Shown: piece by piece, positions 1 through 10,820 of the stretch
Layout: every line of letters begins with the position of its first letter
How positions within the stretch are numbered: position 1 is the first letter of the stretch
Source of the DNA: Tuctoria greenei
Lineage: Eukaryota > Streptophyta > Magnoliopsida > Poales > Poaceae
DNA length: 64,000 nucleotides
Reading direction: 5' to 3'
Assembly (NCBI GenBank): GCA_036927565.1
Contig: JAYESD010000005.1
Span: 10,136,565 to 10,200,564 of the forward strand
Notes under the pieces: generated by a model
Database searches by the model: none
The model's input: only the letters and a program-made list of their open reading frames with translations
What the model was told of the DNA's origin: nothing
Program-made: the position numbers and the translations under genes

Positions 1-2275
1 TCACACTCTGCTCTCCATTGTCGAATTTCTTCTTGCCTCTTGCGACATCTATTCCTCCTCTCTTGCTCTATTCTTTCATCCCACTCTCTTTCTTCTTTGA
101 ACTTCCAATATGCAAGTCGAGCCATTCTCTCAACCTCCGTGGCGTCTTCTGCCGATTGTTCCTCGTCGATGTAGTTCCTGAAGTCGTAAAGAGGTGGCAG
201 CGACTGCACAAGTGTTTGTACAAAAGATTAGATTCTATAGCATTCATAAAACAGAAATACTGTTGCATATTAACTCTTTCCTACCAACTTGAAGAAATGG
301 GCACGTCCTGTGAGGAGGATCGTACTCGTAGTTGTCGCACATCCAAAGCCGGCAACCATACGAGTAACAAGGTCGAAGATCTCTTACAAACCTACAATCA
401 GTGCCACAGAAACACATTGGAGGTTGTAATCCCTCGGGGATTGGAACCTTTTCTCTATTTGTGGGTGGTGAGTTCTTGTCCATGGTAGTGAAGTATATGG
501 AATGATTGTAGCTAGTGCGTGGTGAAGCTGTTACCTACAGTTGGAACAGATACTTCGTTAGTATTGGCTCTGCTTGAGGACGCCTCTGCTTGTGTCGTAG
601 TCAATTCGTCTAGACGGTTCCATAGAGCAATAAACTTCCTCTCTTGATTCTGACTACACAAATTCTTGAACAAATTCATAAGTTGTTTGTTCTTGAAGTG
701 ACTAAAAAAGTTGGTGCCCAAATGCCTCATGCAATATATTGATTGAATGTTTTTCCAATAAGATTGTTGCCCACGCTCGGAGGAACCATGTTTCAAATCA
801 GATATTGCTTTAAGCAGACCAGCATGACGATCGTGTATCAAACAAACATCAGGTCATTCTTGCACTACAGCCATCTTTACCCGACTAAGAAACCAATACC
901 ATCTATAAGTGTTCTCGCTTTCGACAAAAGCAAAAACTACAAGCAACACCTGTTGGTTCCCATCAACTGCAATAGCTGTTAGAATTTGACCTTTGTACTT
1001 TCCAGTTAAAAAAGTACCATCAATGCAGAGAATAGGCCTGCAATGTCTGAATGCAGCAATACATTGACCTAATGCAAAAAATGCATGATGGAGAAACAAC
1101 TTCCCCAGCATATCTCTGTTCGGCACATCCATGATGTCATAATAAGTACCAACATTCCTCTCCTGGATGGTCTGCAATAACTTCGGAAGATTTTCATAAG
1201 AAGCTTCAAATGAACCAAATCTTTGCTCAATCACCTTCTGTTTTGCCTTCCACGCTTTGGAGTAACTTATAGTGTACTTGAACTCCTCCTCAATAGTGTT
1301 TATTATTGATTTCAGCTCAAACCGAATGTTGTCCACAATTCGGGCGTACATGTGATTCGCAATAAACTGTGATGTAAGAGCACTATTGCACTTCTCCAAT
1401 TCATGCAACTCGCATGTGTGATCAATCATTTTGGATACTCTCCATAGTTTCGTCTACTTCTCTTCGAAACCATGAACCCAAAAAGAACAACTTGAGAACA
1501 CACATTTAACATCATAATATTTTTTACTTGACTTGTAAACTGTAAAGGATCTTTGCACAGCCAGAGACCAATATTTCACGACATCCTTCAAATTATCTTT
1601 GTCTTTAAATATATCTCCTTGTGTTAACTGATTCTCGTGGTATCCCTATAAGCCACAATACTTTTCTGTGCTGATAAACTACTCGGGATTGGATTGTTCC
1701 ACTCTGCCGGAACAATAGTATCATTCTCATTCTCATCATCGGAAGAGTCAACTTCTGGAACATTTTCGTGTTCCATATCTTTGATCCTTATTTGTTCAAC
1801 TATGTTCTTAATGAGCTCTCCTTCATCTGCCACACCACGTGCTTCTACATGTACCGAGTTCTCTCCAACTTCTTCTACTCTGACATCATCTTCCACACTA
1901 TTTGCTTCATCAGCTTCCGCTACAATCTCTACTTCTTTCATTTCCGCTTGCGCAAGAAGCACTAGAGGCCAACCCCGCTCCACAACTAAATCTACATATT
2001 TCCTCCAATTCTGTGTTCCCTTAATAATAATAATCAAATCCCAATAAATTCCATTTCTTGCCCGATTAATCATTCCTTTCAATGTCAACTGATGTTGTTG
2101 TGGATCAAGGTTAAATTTTTTTCATCAACCAGTTTACGACACCATTAAATGTCCTCTCATCTGCTCTTGTTATCCCTCCATCACACGACGCGAAACCAGA
2201 CAAATCAATCCCAGTAGCGCCATAAACTATTGTGCCTTCTCCATAAAATATCTGAAATACTAACTTCTCTGACAT
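1..2275 (-). pseudogene. MURA-like transposase, broken, C-terminus off window
   Basis: Transposase that would cut and join MULE ends in the nucleus. The start ATG (2273-2275) opens MSEKLVFQIFYGEG, the usual opening of this grass MULE family. The DDE core is clear at 854-1429 (CIDGTFLTGKYKGQILTAIA, then FAFVESENTYRWYWFL) and continues at 512-841 (IHDRHAGLLKAI). At 244-483 is a Cys-rich GRF-like zinc finger (CFCGTDC...WMCDNY), and beyond it a charged C-terminal tail (EWLDLHIGSSKKK) running off the window. Damage: one extra A in an A7 run near 2117 shifts the frame; another break lies near 1630; a stop at about 1455 ends the stretch containing FWVHGFEEK; the frame changes again around 840 and 490. 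The product is therefore inactive unless reads correct these positions. Confidence 0.8.
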
Positions 2276-2376
2276 TCCTATTGGAATTTATACACACAAA
2301 TAAAATTAATCGCATGTTCAGAATGCCTATTCACAGTCTTATCATCTAAAAATAAATAGAAACCTAAACATTTATC

Positions 2377-2794
2377 ACATGTTATTACTTCTAAAATAAA
2401 CAACATTGACTAAAAATAACATACAAATACGAACCTAAAAACTAGAACTATTAGAACCTAATAACATACGAATACCTAAAATAACTATCAAAATACATAT
2501 AGAGAAAGAACACATAACTAAATGTAGACAAATACCTAAAATATGTATAGAGAAATAACACATAACTATCACTTGACATTTAATTACATGTTATTACTTT
2601 TAAAATAAACAACATTGACTAAAAATAACATATAAATCCAAACCTAAAAACTAGAACTACTAGAACCTAATAACATACGAATACCTAAAATAACTATCAA
2701 AATACGTATAGAGAAGTAACACATAACTAAATGTAGACAAATACCTAAAATACGTATAGAGAAATAACACATAACTATCACTACCTAAAATAAC
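2377..2794. repeat. 209-bp tandem duplication in the MULE leader
   Basis: The block starting ACATGTTATTACTT and containing CAACATTGAC occurs twice. CAACATTGAC lies at 2401 and again at 2610, a period of 209 bp. The two copies differ at few positions. The sequence is AT-rich and non-coding, just upstream of the transposase start on the minus strand, so it may be leader or promoter DNA. Confidence 0.85.
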
Positions 2795-3118
2795 TAAAGA
2801 GGCGTCACTAACTAAAATACCTAAAATAAATATCAAAACCTAATAACACAATACCACTAAAGAGGAACACAAAATACAAAGGAACGGATAATAACGAAGA
2901 CCGGAGAGCCGGCGGAGCGGTGGCCGAGTGGGAGGTGGCGAGCGGTGGCGCGCTGGCGGCGACGGCAGCGGCTGGGCGGCGGCGGCGTGGCGGAGCGGGC
3001 GCGGCTAGGTGAGGCATGGTGGTCTGTGCTTGAGAAGAAGCCGATGCCCATTTTAAAGACGACGAAAGTCGTCCGTGACACATACAACAGTTCGGGCGGG
3101 CCCCATCACCGCGCGAAT

Positions 3119-3310
3119 TTCATATGTGCCACATACGAAATTCCCTCGGGGGCCGAATGTCATATGAGGCACGTACGATATTCACTACACCTCGGGAACA
3201 TGTCAGCCTCCTCGGGAACCTCAGGAATGCGTGGCCGGCCACGTCAGATTCGTATGTGCCTCATACGAAATACGTGGCCCACGTGTCATTTCGTATGTGG
3301 CACATACGAA
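3119..3310. repeat. Four copies of a TTCGTATGTGSCACATACGAA-type palindrome
   Basis: Near-perfect dyads lie at 3119-3140, 3159-3181, 3249-3270 and 3289-3310. Each is built from CGTATGTG facing CACATACG, with variants carrying CCTC or GGCA in the centre. They sit in the presumed 5' terminal region of the MULE, upstream of the GC-rich leader, which is a position for regulatory or transposase-binding sites. The function is inferred; no factor is recognised. Confidence 0.7.
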
Positions 3311-3385
3311 GCTGGGTCATTTTGGCCAATTTTAATTTCCGTGGGTTATTTATTATAAATGATTTTTTAAAAGATATATTAATAA

Positions 3386-6300
3386 AAAAATTCGTATCTT
3401 TTAGCCAATCTGACAATTCGATCAACGGAAGCACCGTCTTCAGGAAGGATATTGTCTATCAAGTAGCTCTGGATCTCCGAGATCCATGCATTAGAGCTAA
3501 CTAGAGCTTTTGGATCTTACGCGTTGGGTTGCTTGGAGCTTCTTACAGCGCCTACGATCCTTGGTAGGTGCCATGGTAACAGGGCCATCGGAACCACCAA
3601 CTTCGAAGTGCTGGTCTCGCCCCCATCACTCAGTTTGGCGGGCTGAGCGGCAAGTCTTGACAATCTTCTGAGAAAAAACCCGTCTGGAGCTTGATCTCTT
3701 GTTGAATCCTTCGTCGAGAGATCATCAACTTCAGTGTTGTTGAGACACTGGACATGACCGAGACCAGGACGTGGAAGTCCTGTCGTAGTTTCTGGACTTC
3801 AACTAAATATGCAGTGAGTTGGGGGTTGTTGCAACTGCATTCACCTTTAACATGCTTGATGATGAGTTGCGAGTCACCCTTCACCAATAGCTGCCTGATG
3901 CCATATGATAGCGCCACCTTGAGTCTGTAGATGAGAGCTTCATACCCTTCCATGTTATTGGTCGCCTTGAAATCAAGGTGTACCATGTACTTGACCTTCT
4001 CCCCTGTCGGAGCGAGGAGAAGGATTCCAGCTCTGGCCTCCTACTTCTGCATGGAGCCGTCGAAGTAGAGTGTCCAATAAGGCTCGGTGAAGACCGAGAC
4101 CTAAGGTTCCGGCTTCTGATCACTGTGGCCCCCTGGAGTTGACGAAGAAGGAGTCCATTTTGCCACGAAGTCAGCCAGCACCTGACTCTTAGTAGCATGT
4201 CGAGGCAGGAATTCGAGGTCGAATTTTGCCAGCTCCGTAGCCCACTTGGCAATATTTCCAATAGAATTTGGATTATGTAATATGGCACGCAGTGGAAAGG
4301 ATGTTATCACTGGTATCTTGTGGGCCTAGAAGTAGTGACGTAGCTTTCTTGAGGCTATAAGTACTTCATATAACATCTTATGCACCTCAATGTGGCGAGT
4401 CTTAGCATCATGGAACACTTCACTGATGAAGTACACTGGCTGCTAGACGGTCCGGACCCTTCCGGAGGGGCCCAGAGCTTCTTCTCCATCAACTCGAACC
4501 CTGCCAGAGGGGTCCGGATCTTCTTCTTGAGCAACTTAGACCCTCCCGAAGGGGTCCAAATTTTGTTCTTCATCAGTTCGGACCTCCTCAGAGGAGTCAG
4601 GACCTTCTTCTTGTTCTGCAGGAACTCCCCCAATTGAGAGAGGTTGATTCTCAGGCCTCTTTCCCTTAGAATTCGTGCCTGGGGGCTGGGACCCAGAATC
4701 ACCTTCAGGTAGCTCTGGACCCTCCCAGAGAGGTCTAGGCTCCTGAGCTGAAGTTGGCTCTGATCTCTCTACGACCAGGACCATGCTGACAACCTCCATA
4801 GTAGCCGAAATGTAAAGCAGAAGAGGCTCACCGGGCTCCGGAGCTACCAGAACTGGTAGTATGCTGAGGATCTGCTTGAGCTCTTGGAAAGCCTTATCTT
4901 CTTCTTCAGACCAATGAATTGGCCCAGACTTCCTCAATAGCTTGAAGAAGGGAAGTGCCCGCTCTGCCAGTCTTGAAATGGTCCACACTTACTCAATAGT
5001 TTGAAGAAGGGAAGTGCCCGCTTCGCTAGACACCTACTTAGCTTCTGGATGTCCTTGACGTGGGCTGGGGGCCACATCTCTTCGATGTCTTTGATTTTCG
5101 CCAGATTTGCCTCAATTCCTCGGTGAGTCACCAAGAAACCAAGGAGTTTTCCTAAGTTAACCCCAAAGACGCACTTTTCTGGGTTGAGATTTGTTCACGT
5201 CAATCACAGCTTGTCAAAGACGGCTTGCAGATTGTCAAGGAGTGTTTCCTTGTTCTTCACCTTGATGACAATGTCATTGACATAGACCTCCACCAAGTCC
5301 CTAATAAGCTCTCCAAATGTTTTGTGCATGGCCCACACAAAAGTTGAAGCAACATTTTTGAGACCGAAAGGCATGGCAGTATAACAATATAACCCATCTA
5401 CTGTAATGAAGGAAGTGTGCTCTTCATCTTCCCTAGACATTTGAATCTGTTGATATCTAGAATAGGCGTCTAGGAAACACAATAACTCACACCCGGAGGT
5501 ATAATCCACTATCTGATCTATTCTAAGAAGTGGAAATGAGTCTTTTGGGCATGCATTATTCAAGGTGTTATAGTCTATGCACATCCGAAGCTTCCACCGG
5601 CCTTTGGTACAACAACTGGGTTTGCCAGCCACCATGGATGGTGAACCTCCCGGATGAAACCAACGTCGAGCAGCTTCTTGATTTCTTGTCTAATGAAGTT
5701 CTACCGCCCAACGGAATGCTTCCGGGGCTTTTGATGTAATGGTCGTGCATCAGGGTATATCTTCAGGCTGTGCTCGATCACGTCCCTAGGAATCCTAGGC
5801 ATCTGTGACGGTTGCCATGCAAACACGTCAACATTCGCCTGGAGGAAGGTGACGAGCGCGAATTCCTATTTGTCGTCCAAACCTCCCAATATACGAGTGG
5901 TCTGGGCAGCATCGGAACTGATTTGACAACTTTGACGGGGATGTCAGTGTCGCCGCTTGGTTGCACACGAGGTGCAGAAGTTGAGCCACGCTGATGTGAG
6001 CTTGAATTTTGTTGAGCTGATTGCTCCTTGCTAGATTCTTATTCGTGCGCTGTTGCGAGCGCATGAAGTTCTTCTAGCGTAGTTACCCCAGAAGTGTGAT
6101 CCCCACGGATCCGAAGGACGCCTGAAGAAGTCGGCACCTTCAACATTAGGTAGTCGTAATAGGCTATGACCATGAACCTATACAGGGTTGGCCTGCCTAG
6201 GATGGCGTTGAAGGGAAGACTGATGTGGCCACATCAAACACCATCTTCTCGGACCTATAAACGTCCCTAGTCTCGAAAGTCACTAGAAGTGTAATTGATC

Positions 6301-6727
6301 CAAGAGGCGTGATAGCTCCCAGCCCTACTCCAGAGAAAAGACGTGAGGGCCTAAGGTCTGATAGGCTGAGTTGGAGCTTTGTGAATGCTGCAAAGCTGAG
6401 GAGGTTGAGTGTCACACCTCCATCCACCAGGACATGATAGAGCTGAATGTTATTGATGGTTGGATATACCATCAAAGGCAACTGACTAGCTCTGGTCATG
6501 TTCTTTGGGCAATACGAAGCATCGAAGGTGATGGCGGTATCCATCCACTTCTGATGAGGTTCTGCCTTGGCAGTGGGAGTTGCGACAGCCATCTCCTGAC
6601 GCATAGTCTTGAGAATACGCGGAGAGGTAATATCCCAGGACCCCCCATATATCATATGGAGAGTCTTCCGACGCTCATTGTCGGAGATGTCAGAGTCATC
6701 GTCCACCGTGTAGTAGATGGCCTTCAA
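3386..6727 (-). pseudogene. Tat-lineage pol polyprotein (PR-RT-RNase H), decayed
   Basis: Pol of the Tat-type element, which would process, copy and degrade its RNA in the particle. The protease block (6197-6727) reads YHVLVDGGVTLNLL, where this lineage usually has a Ser after the Gly pair. RT (5204-5635) has LRMCIDYNTLNNACPKDSFPL, MPFGLKNVASTF and YVNDIVIK; the catalytic YVDD has become YVND. A degenerate, low-complexity connector with repeated GPELPEG and DSSEEVR-like words follows (4536-4988). RNase H (3630-4310) shows HNPNSIGNIAKWATELAKFD, NMEGYEAL and GDSQLIIK. A linker ending in VDRIVRLAKRYE reaches about 3390 and stops there. Multiple frameshifts separate these blocks, so the gene is dead. 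Integrase is missing. Confidence 0.8.
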
Positions 6728-7860
6728 GGATTTCTTGGCATCCTAGAAGCCAAGCTCCTGTTCTGACGGATTTTCTCTGACTTTCTGTTTCCCCTCCTGT
6801 TGGCGGTATGGAGCTTCTTCTTGGTGCTTGCTTTTGCGTTCAACAAGCTGTTGAACCTCACGACAGACTTCAAGGTTATGGGTGTTTTATTTGTAGATCG
6901 GACACCATATCTTCTCACTATCGTCGTCCTCGGTTGATGGTCGAGGTCATTTTTCGAGGCGTGGCCCCCAGGCACCAGGAGTTGCAGCTACAACAGCAAC
7001 AGTAGGTGTGCCGACCAATGACTTCTTCCTGCCTTTGGACTTCTTCTTCTTCTTTCCACTGCCAGAAGCAGCAGCTTTAGCTTTGGAGGAGGATTTACCA
7101 GCCTCCGCGGCTGGTTTTAAGTGCATCTCTCGGCCCTCTGGAGCCCTAGCACATTTGTCGGCTAGGCTGAAGAGCTCCGTGATGCTGCTGACATCTTTGG
7201 TTGCCAGCTTCTCCAGCATCTTCTTATCCCGTACTCCCTGTCGGAATGCAACGACGACAGAAGCATTTGAGATAGAAGGAATAGTGTTCTGGTCCTGAGA
7301 AAACTGCTAGATGAATGATCGCAGTGATTCTCCTGCTATCTGTTGTACGGCAAACAGATCCAGCTCCGTGCTAGGACAGGTGTAGGAGCTACAAAAATTG
7401 GTGGTGAATTGGCGACAAAGTTCTCCCAACTGTAGATGGAGTTTGCAGGTAGACTCCTAAACCAGGACCTTGTTGTCCCGGTTAGATCCACTGGGAAATA
7501 GTTATCCATGGCAGCCTTGTTGCCCCCCAACCGCGAGGATGTCGGTGGAGTAGATTTGAAGAAATTCAACGGGGTTGGCTGTCCCGTCGTACTTCTCCAG
7601 CAAATGAGGCCAAAACTTAGGTGGCCAGTTGGCCATGCGGAGATGCATGGCAAGGGCCGAGCATCCATCCCCCACTCCTAAGGGAGAAGGGTTTTCCCGA
7701 GCCTCTTGCCTCTCATGAGCGTGCTCGATTTGGAAACGGTCGTCCTGCCTCATGTATCGGCGGTCAATCTCTGACCGGAGATCATGCATTGAGAGCCTCG
7801 ATGCCTTATGAGTGTGGCGTGCCCCGGAGGGCAGTGACATCATAGCTTGGAGGGAGCACG
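6724..7860 (-). pseudogene. Tat-lineage gag, decayed
   Basis: Structural capsid precursor of the same element. Blocks in two frames (7336-7668 and 7502-7843) give HLRMANWPPKFWPHLLEKYD, ENFVANSPP and other retrotransposon gag-like segments. The C-terminal part (6947-7219, then 6724-6975) is Lys- and Ser-rich and should carry the CCHC-like zinc motif before protease, but the Cys residues are not preserved. Frameshifts break the frame between blocks. It is assigned to gag by position, by the gag core and by its orientation with the pol that follows. Confidence 0.65.
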
Positions 7861-8178
7861 TCTCCTGTGCTGCGACGCTTGAGGACCAAGTCTGCTAGAT
7901 AAGGTCCTGTTTCTTGAAGGTGCCTACCCAGCAGGGGGCGGACCTTGATTGCTGATGGCATCGGCTGCGTCTACAACCAAATGCTCCACATTAGCGCACC
8001 ACTATTCCATCGCAACCTAAGGTGCTTCGGGCGCCGGTGGACGCTGAAGAAGAGTATGCATTGCATTTAGCGCATTCTTAGGGTTGTTTGTCGATGCAGT
8101 GACCCACGCAAGTACACCATCTCGCTAAGATGGTGGAACTGGTGGTGGAACGACACCCGCTGGGACAACGGTATTGGT

Positions 8179-9028
8179 TGTTGAAGTGTTGCAACGACAT
8201 TTGCCCCGACACTACTAAAGCGTAGTCTGCGGAGGTTCGTATTCGGATGGGGCGCATAAGATCACGAAGAAGATGGTGACATGAGAGTTTTTACGTGGTT
8301 TGGGCCGCCTAAGCGTAAAACCCTACTCCACAGGGTGGTTGTTGATTGAGTATGTGTATATTTGGCGAGTGTCTCAGGATACTAGTGTGTGTGAGAGCTT
8401 AGTCGTATGTTACCGTGCGACACAACCCTTTTATATGCTAAGGACTGGCCGTTACAGTATATGCTTGACCCGACAGGTGGCCCCGGCTGTAATTAACCAC
8501 CTATACACGATCTACATGCATAATCTATGATTAACAGTGTGATAACGCGCCTTAATGGCGGTTTTACCTGTCTTGATGGTCATTTGATCGTGTGTCATTA
8601 ATACTAAATTAATGACACATTAATCAGGTCTTGTAATGGCAGTTTAATAGCCTCTTGAAGGTCCATGCCGTTGGAGATCTGGTAGTCATTGCAGGTTTAG
8701 GTCCGGAGGTCCAGCACATGGCAGCTCTGGAGCTTCCCTTTGTGGGGAAGTCGGTCTGGAGCCAGTTCACGCGTGGCGGCACTGGAGCTTCCCTCTACTG
8801 GGGGTTAGGTCCGGGGTTGCTGGACACGTGCCAGTACTGGAGCTTCCCTGTGAAGGAAGGTAGGTCCGGTCCCGTGTGATATGTGGTAACACCGGAGCTA
8901 CCCAAACGAGGGATGCAGGCCCAGTGCTGTCAGACGTGTGTTGCCTTCGGAAGTCTTCAACTCAGACATAGCAACTCGTTAGTTTTAAGTGCGGTATCAG
9001 AGGGTGCCTGGTAATAAGGGTACCAACA
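8179..9028 (-). repeat. 5' LTR of the Tat-lineage element
   Basis: An 850-bp LTR reading TGTTGGTACC at 9028 to TTCAACA at 8179 on the minus strand. It aligns over its full length with the plus-strand solo LTR at 18239-19060 (822 bp). Shared landmarks are the AGCTCCGG repeats, ATTAATGACACA, the TAACGGYCAGTCCTTAG block, GTGGAGTAGGGT and GGCCCRAACCACGTAAA. This paired comparison fixes both ends. A TATAAAAGGG on the minus strand near 8430 is a plausible promoter. Confidence 0.85.
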
Positions 9029-10547
9029 ACTGTCTTTGTGGCACATTGAATTATCCCATTGTGCTTTCTTAACCAGTTCATACCAAGTATTATGTCCAAT
9101 CCTTGCGAATCGAAAACAATAAGGTTGGCAAAAAAGTCTACCCCCCTTATTGTAAGGCTTACTTTTGGACATACTATATTCGTCCTCATCTCCCCTCCAA
9201 GAGACTTAACCATCAAGGTATACTTCATATGAGATATAGGCAAATTATACTTGGCAACATACTTTGATACAATGAATGAATGCGATGAATCATAATCAAA
9301 TAACATAGTCGTTGGGTTGGAGTTTGTGAGAAACATACCAATCACCACATCATCCGCTTGTTGGGCTTCCTCCGTAGAGACATGGTTCACCTTGCCACGA
9401 ACAAAATTCTGCGGTCCACGGTTGCCTTGTGGCGCTCCTTCATTTGGTCTTGGATTCTGTCTTGGAGCATTGTTCCCTTGACCAAAGCCTGACTTAGGTC
9501 ATTGAGATGTGAAGTGTCCCACGTCACCACAAGTATAGCATGACCTTGATGCACCATAATTGGTTGGGCAAGCTTGGTGTTGAGCATTAGCTAGAAAATT
9601 AGCGCGGGGCGCATGAGGCATTGGAGGGCGAGGTGCTTGCATGATAGGGCGTTGCTGCATTGGCTGAGCTGGGCGTGGTGGGATAGCAGCATGATATGTA
9701 GGAGCAGAGAGGTTGTAGTATGGTGCATTTGGTGGTGCAAAGCGGGAGTGAACATTGCTTCCTTGTGGATGTCCTTGATATGACATCTTCCTCTTATTAT
9801 CTTGCTCCATCTCGCGAACCTTGTTCTCAACCACAATAGCTTTTCTACAAGCTTCTAAAAATTGGCATAGTCATAATTAAGCAATTGGACTTGAATTTCA
9901 TTGTTTAGGCCTCTCATGAACAAATATTGCTTGCGGCTGTCTTAGTTAACATCCTCCGGAGCATACCTTGAGAGTTGAGTGAATTTTTTGAGATACTCAC
10001 TCACACTCGACCTTCCTTGCCTTAGGTTCTCAAGTTCCTGCCTCTTTAAGATCATAACACCTTTAGGCACAAAATGAGAACGGAAGCTCTCCTTAAATTC
10101 AACCCAAGTGATCCTCTCCTGATTTGCATGGGCATTGCAAAGCGAGTCCCACCAATCTGCAACTGCTCCAACTAGCTGATGGGAGACAAAAAGGACCTTC
10201 GCCCTGTCACTGCACTGAATAATAGCAAGCTTATTCTCCATAGATTTCAACCAATCATCAGCTTCCATAGGGTCATTGGCTTGAGCAAAAGTGGGTGGCC
10301 GAGTCCTCATAAATTCTCCCAAATGGTTATGAGGTGGTGGGGTTGTGGTGGAGGCATATGGGCTAATTTTGGTTATTGGTGTGCAGCTGTGTCAAAGTTT
10401 GCATCATCATCTGCATAAGCTGATTCTGCTAGCCAACAACTGCTCAAGGTTGCTAGCCCCAGGCTCAAGTCCATTATTGTTCTGAGGTGCTCCATTATTC
10501 TCCACATCCTCACCATTGGCATTCCTTTGGTTGCGAGTCCTCGGCAT
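9029..10547 (-). pseudogene. Chromovirus-like gag and protease N-terminal part, broken
   Basis: The gag-pol start is ATG 10545-10547 (MPRTRNQRNANGEDVENNG). The gag core at 9942-10322 has FAQANDPMEADDWLKSMENK, ADWWDSLCNAH, FRSHFVPKGVM and QGRSSVSEYLKKF, as in plant chromovirus-type gag. The Pro-rich tail ends in a zinc knuckle (CYTCGDVGHFTSQ, 9499-9540). The protease (9029-9390) has LFDYDSSHSFI, where the usual catalytic triplet Asp-Ser/Thr-Gly is lost, then SQGLDIILGMNWLRKHNGII. Frames change between blocks at least three times, so it is a pseudogene. The reading frame continues into the Tat LTR for about 20 codons and stops at 8962. Confidence 0.8.
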
Positions 10548-10807
10548 CTGAAGAAAAGAGCAAGAGATAGAAGAATTTAGAAAATATCCCCAACTATATG
10601 CATCAAGGGATATGAAACTAAGCAACTACCTATACTAGCCTATATGGATGTGGCAAGCGCTAAAACATCCCACCATCCTCTACTAAGCACACAAGCAAGC
10701 ATTATATAGCAATCAGCACACCAAACAACCCATGCTATTCTTGAGTGCTTCTATGTGCTCTAAAGTGTCTATTCTATCTAGGTTGCGTCCTACGGTCAAC
10801 CTGTGGT

Positions 10808-10820
10808 TCTAATACTAATT
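10808..10820 (-). other. Degenerate primer-binding site of the chromovirus-like element
   Basis: Directly inside the LTR edge, the minus strand reads TAGTATTAGAACC, which matches the initiator-Met tRNA complement TGGTATCAGAGCC with three transitions. The position is right for a PBS, and the mismatches fit age-related decay. Confidence 0.6.

Larger units (their letters stand above)
1..3385 (-). mobile_element. Mutator-like element (MULE), partial, minus strand
   Basis: A MULE whose transposase reads right to left. Its distal end lies beyond position 1. The high-coordinate side holds the transposase start (2275), an AT-rich leader with a tandem duplication, a GC-rich stretch (2880-3080) and four palindromic repeats (3119-3310). 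The right edge is set at about 3385 because pol sequence of the adjacent Tat element resumes immediately beyond it, which suggests the MULE inserted into that retroelement. I could not see the 9-bp duplication or the second terminal inverted repeat, so the boundary is inferred. Confidence 0.6.
3386..9028 (-). mobile_element. Ty3/gypsy element, Tat lineage, 3'-truncated
   Basis: A minus-strand retrotransposon with, in order, 5' LTR (8179-9028), gag (about 6724-7860), protease (6197-6727), reverse transcriptase (about 5134-5750), RNase H and the linker toward integrase (3386-4988). Sequence ends abruptly at about 3386, just where integrase should begin, and the integrase and 3' LTR are absent. 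The gag-pol layout and the RNase H connector resemble grass Tat/RIRE2-type elements. It sits inside the protease region of the neighbouring chromovirus-like element. The flank beside its LTR reads ACTGT (9029-9033), but the partner duplication is outside the window. Confidence 0.8.

Noticed and set aside
18..488. A 156-codon plus-strand frame at the window start
   Set aside because: It overlaps the minus-strand MULE zinc finger and tail, which show real motifs. The plus frame has none and looks like a shadow.
3124..3504. A plus-strand 126-codon ORF
   Set aside because: It crosses the junction of MULE end and Tat pol, and the minus strand there encodes a recognisable pol linker.
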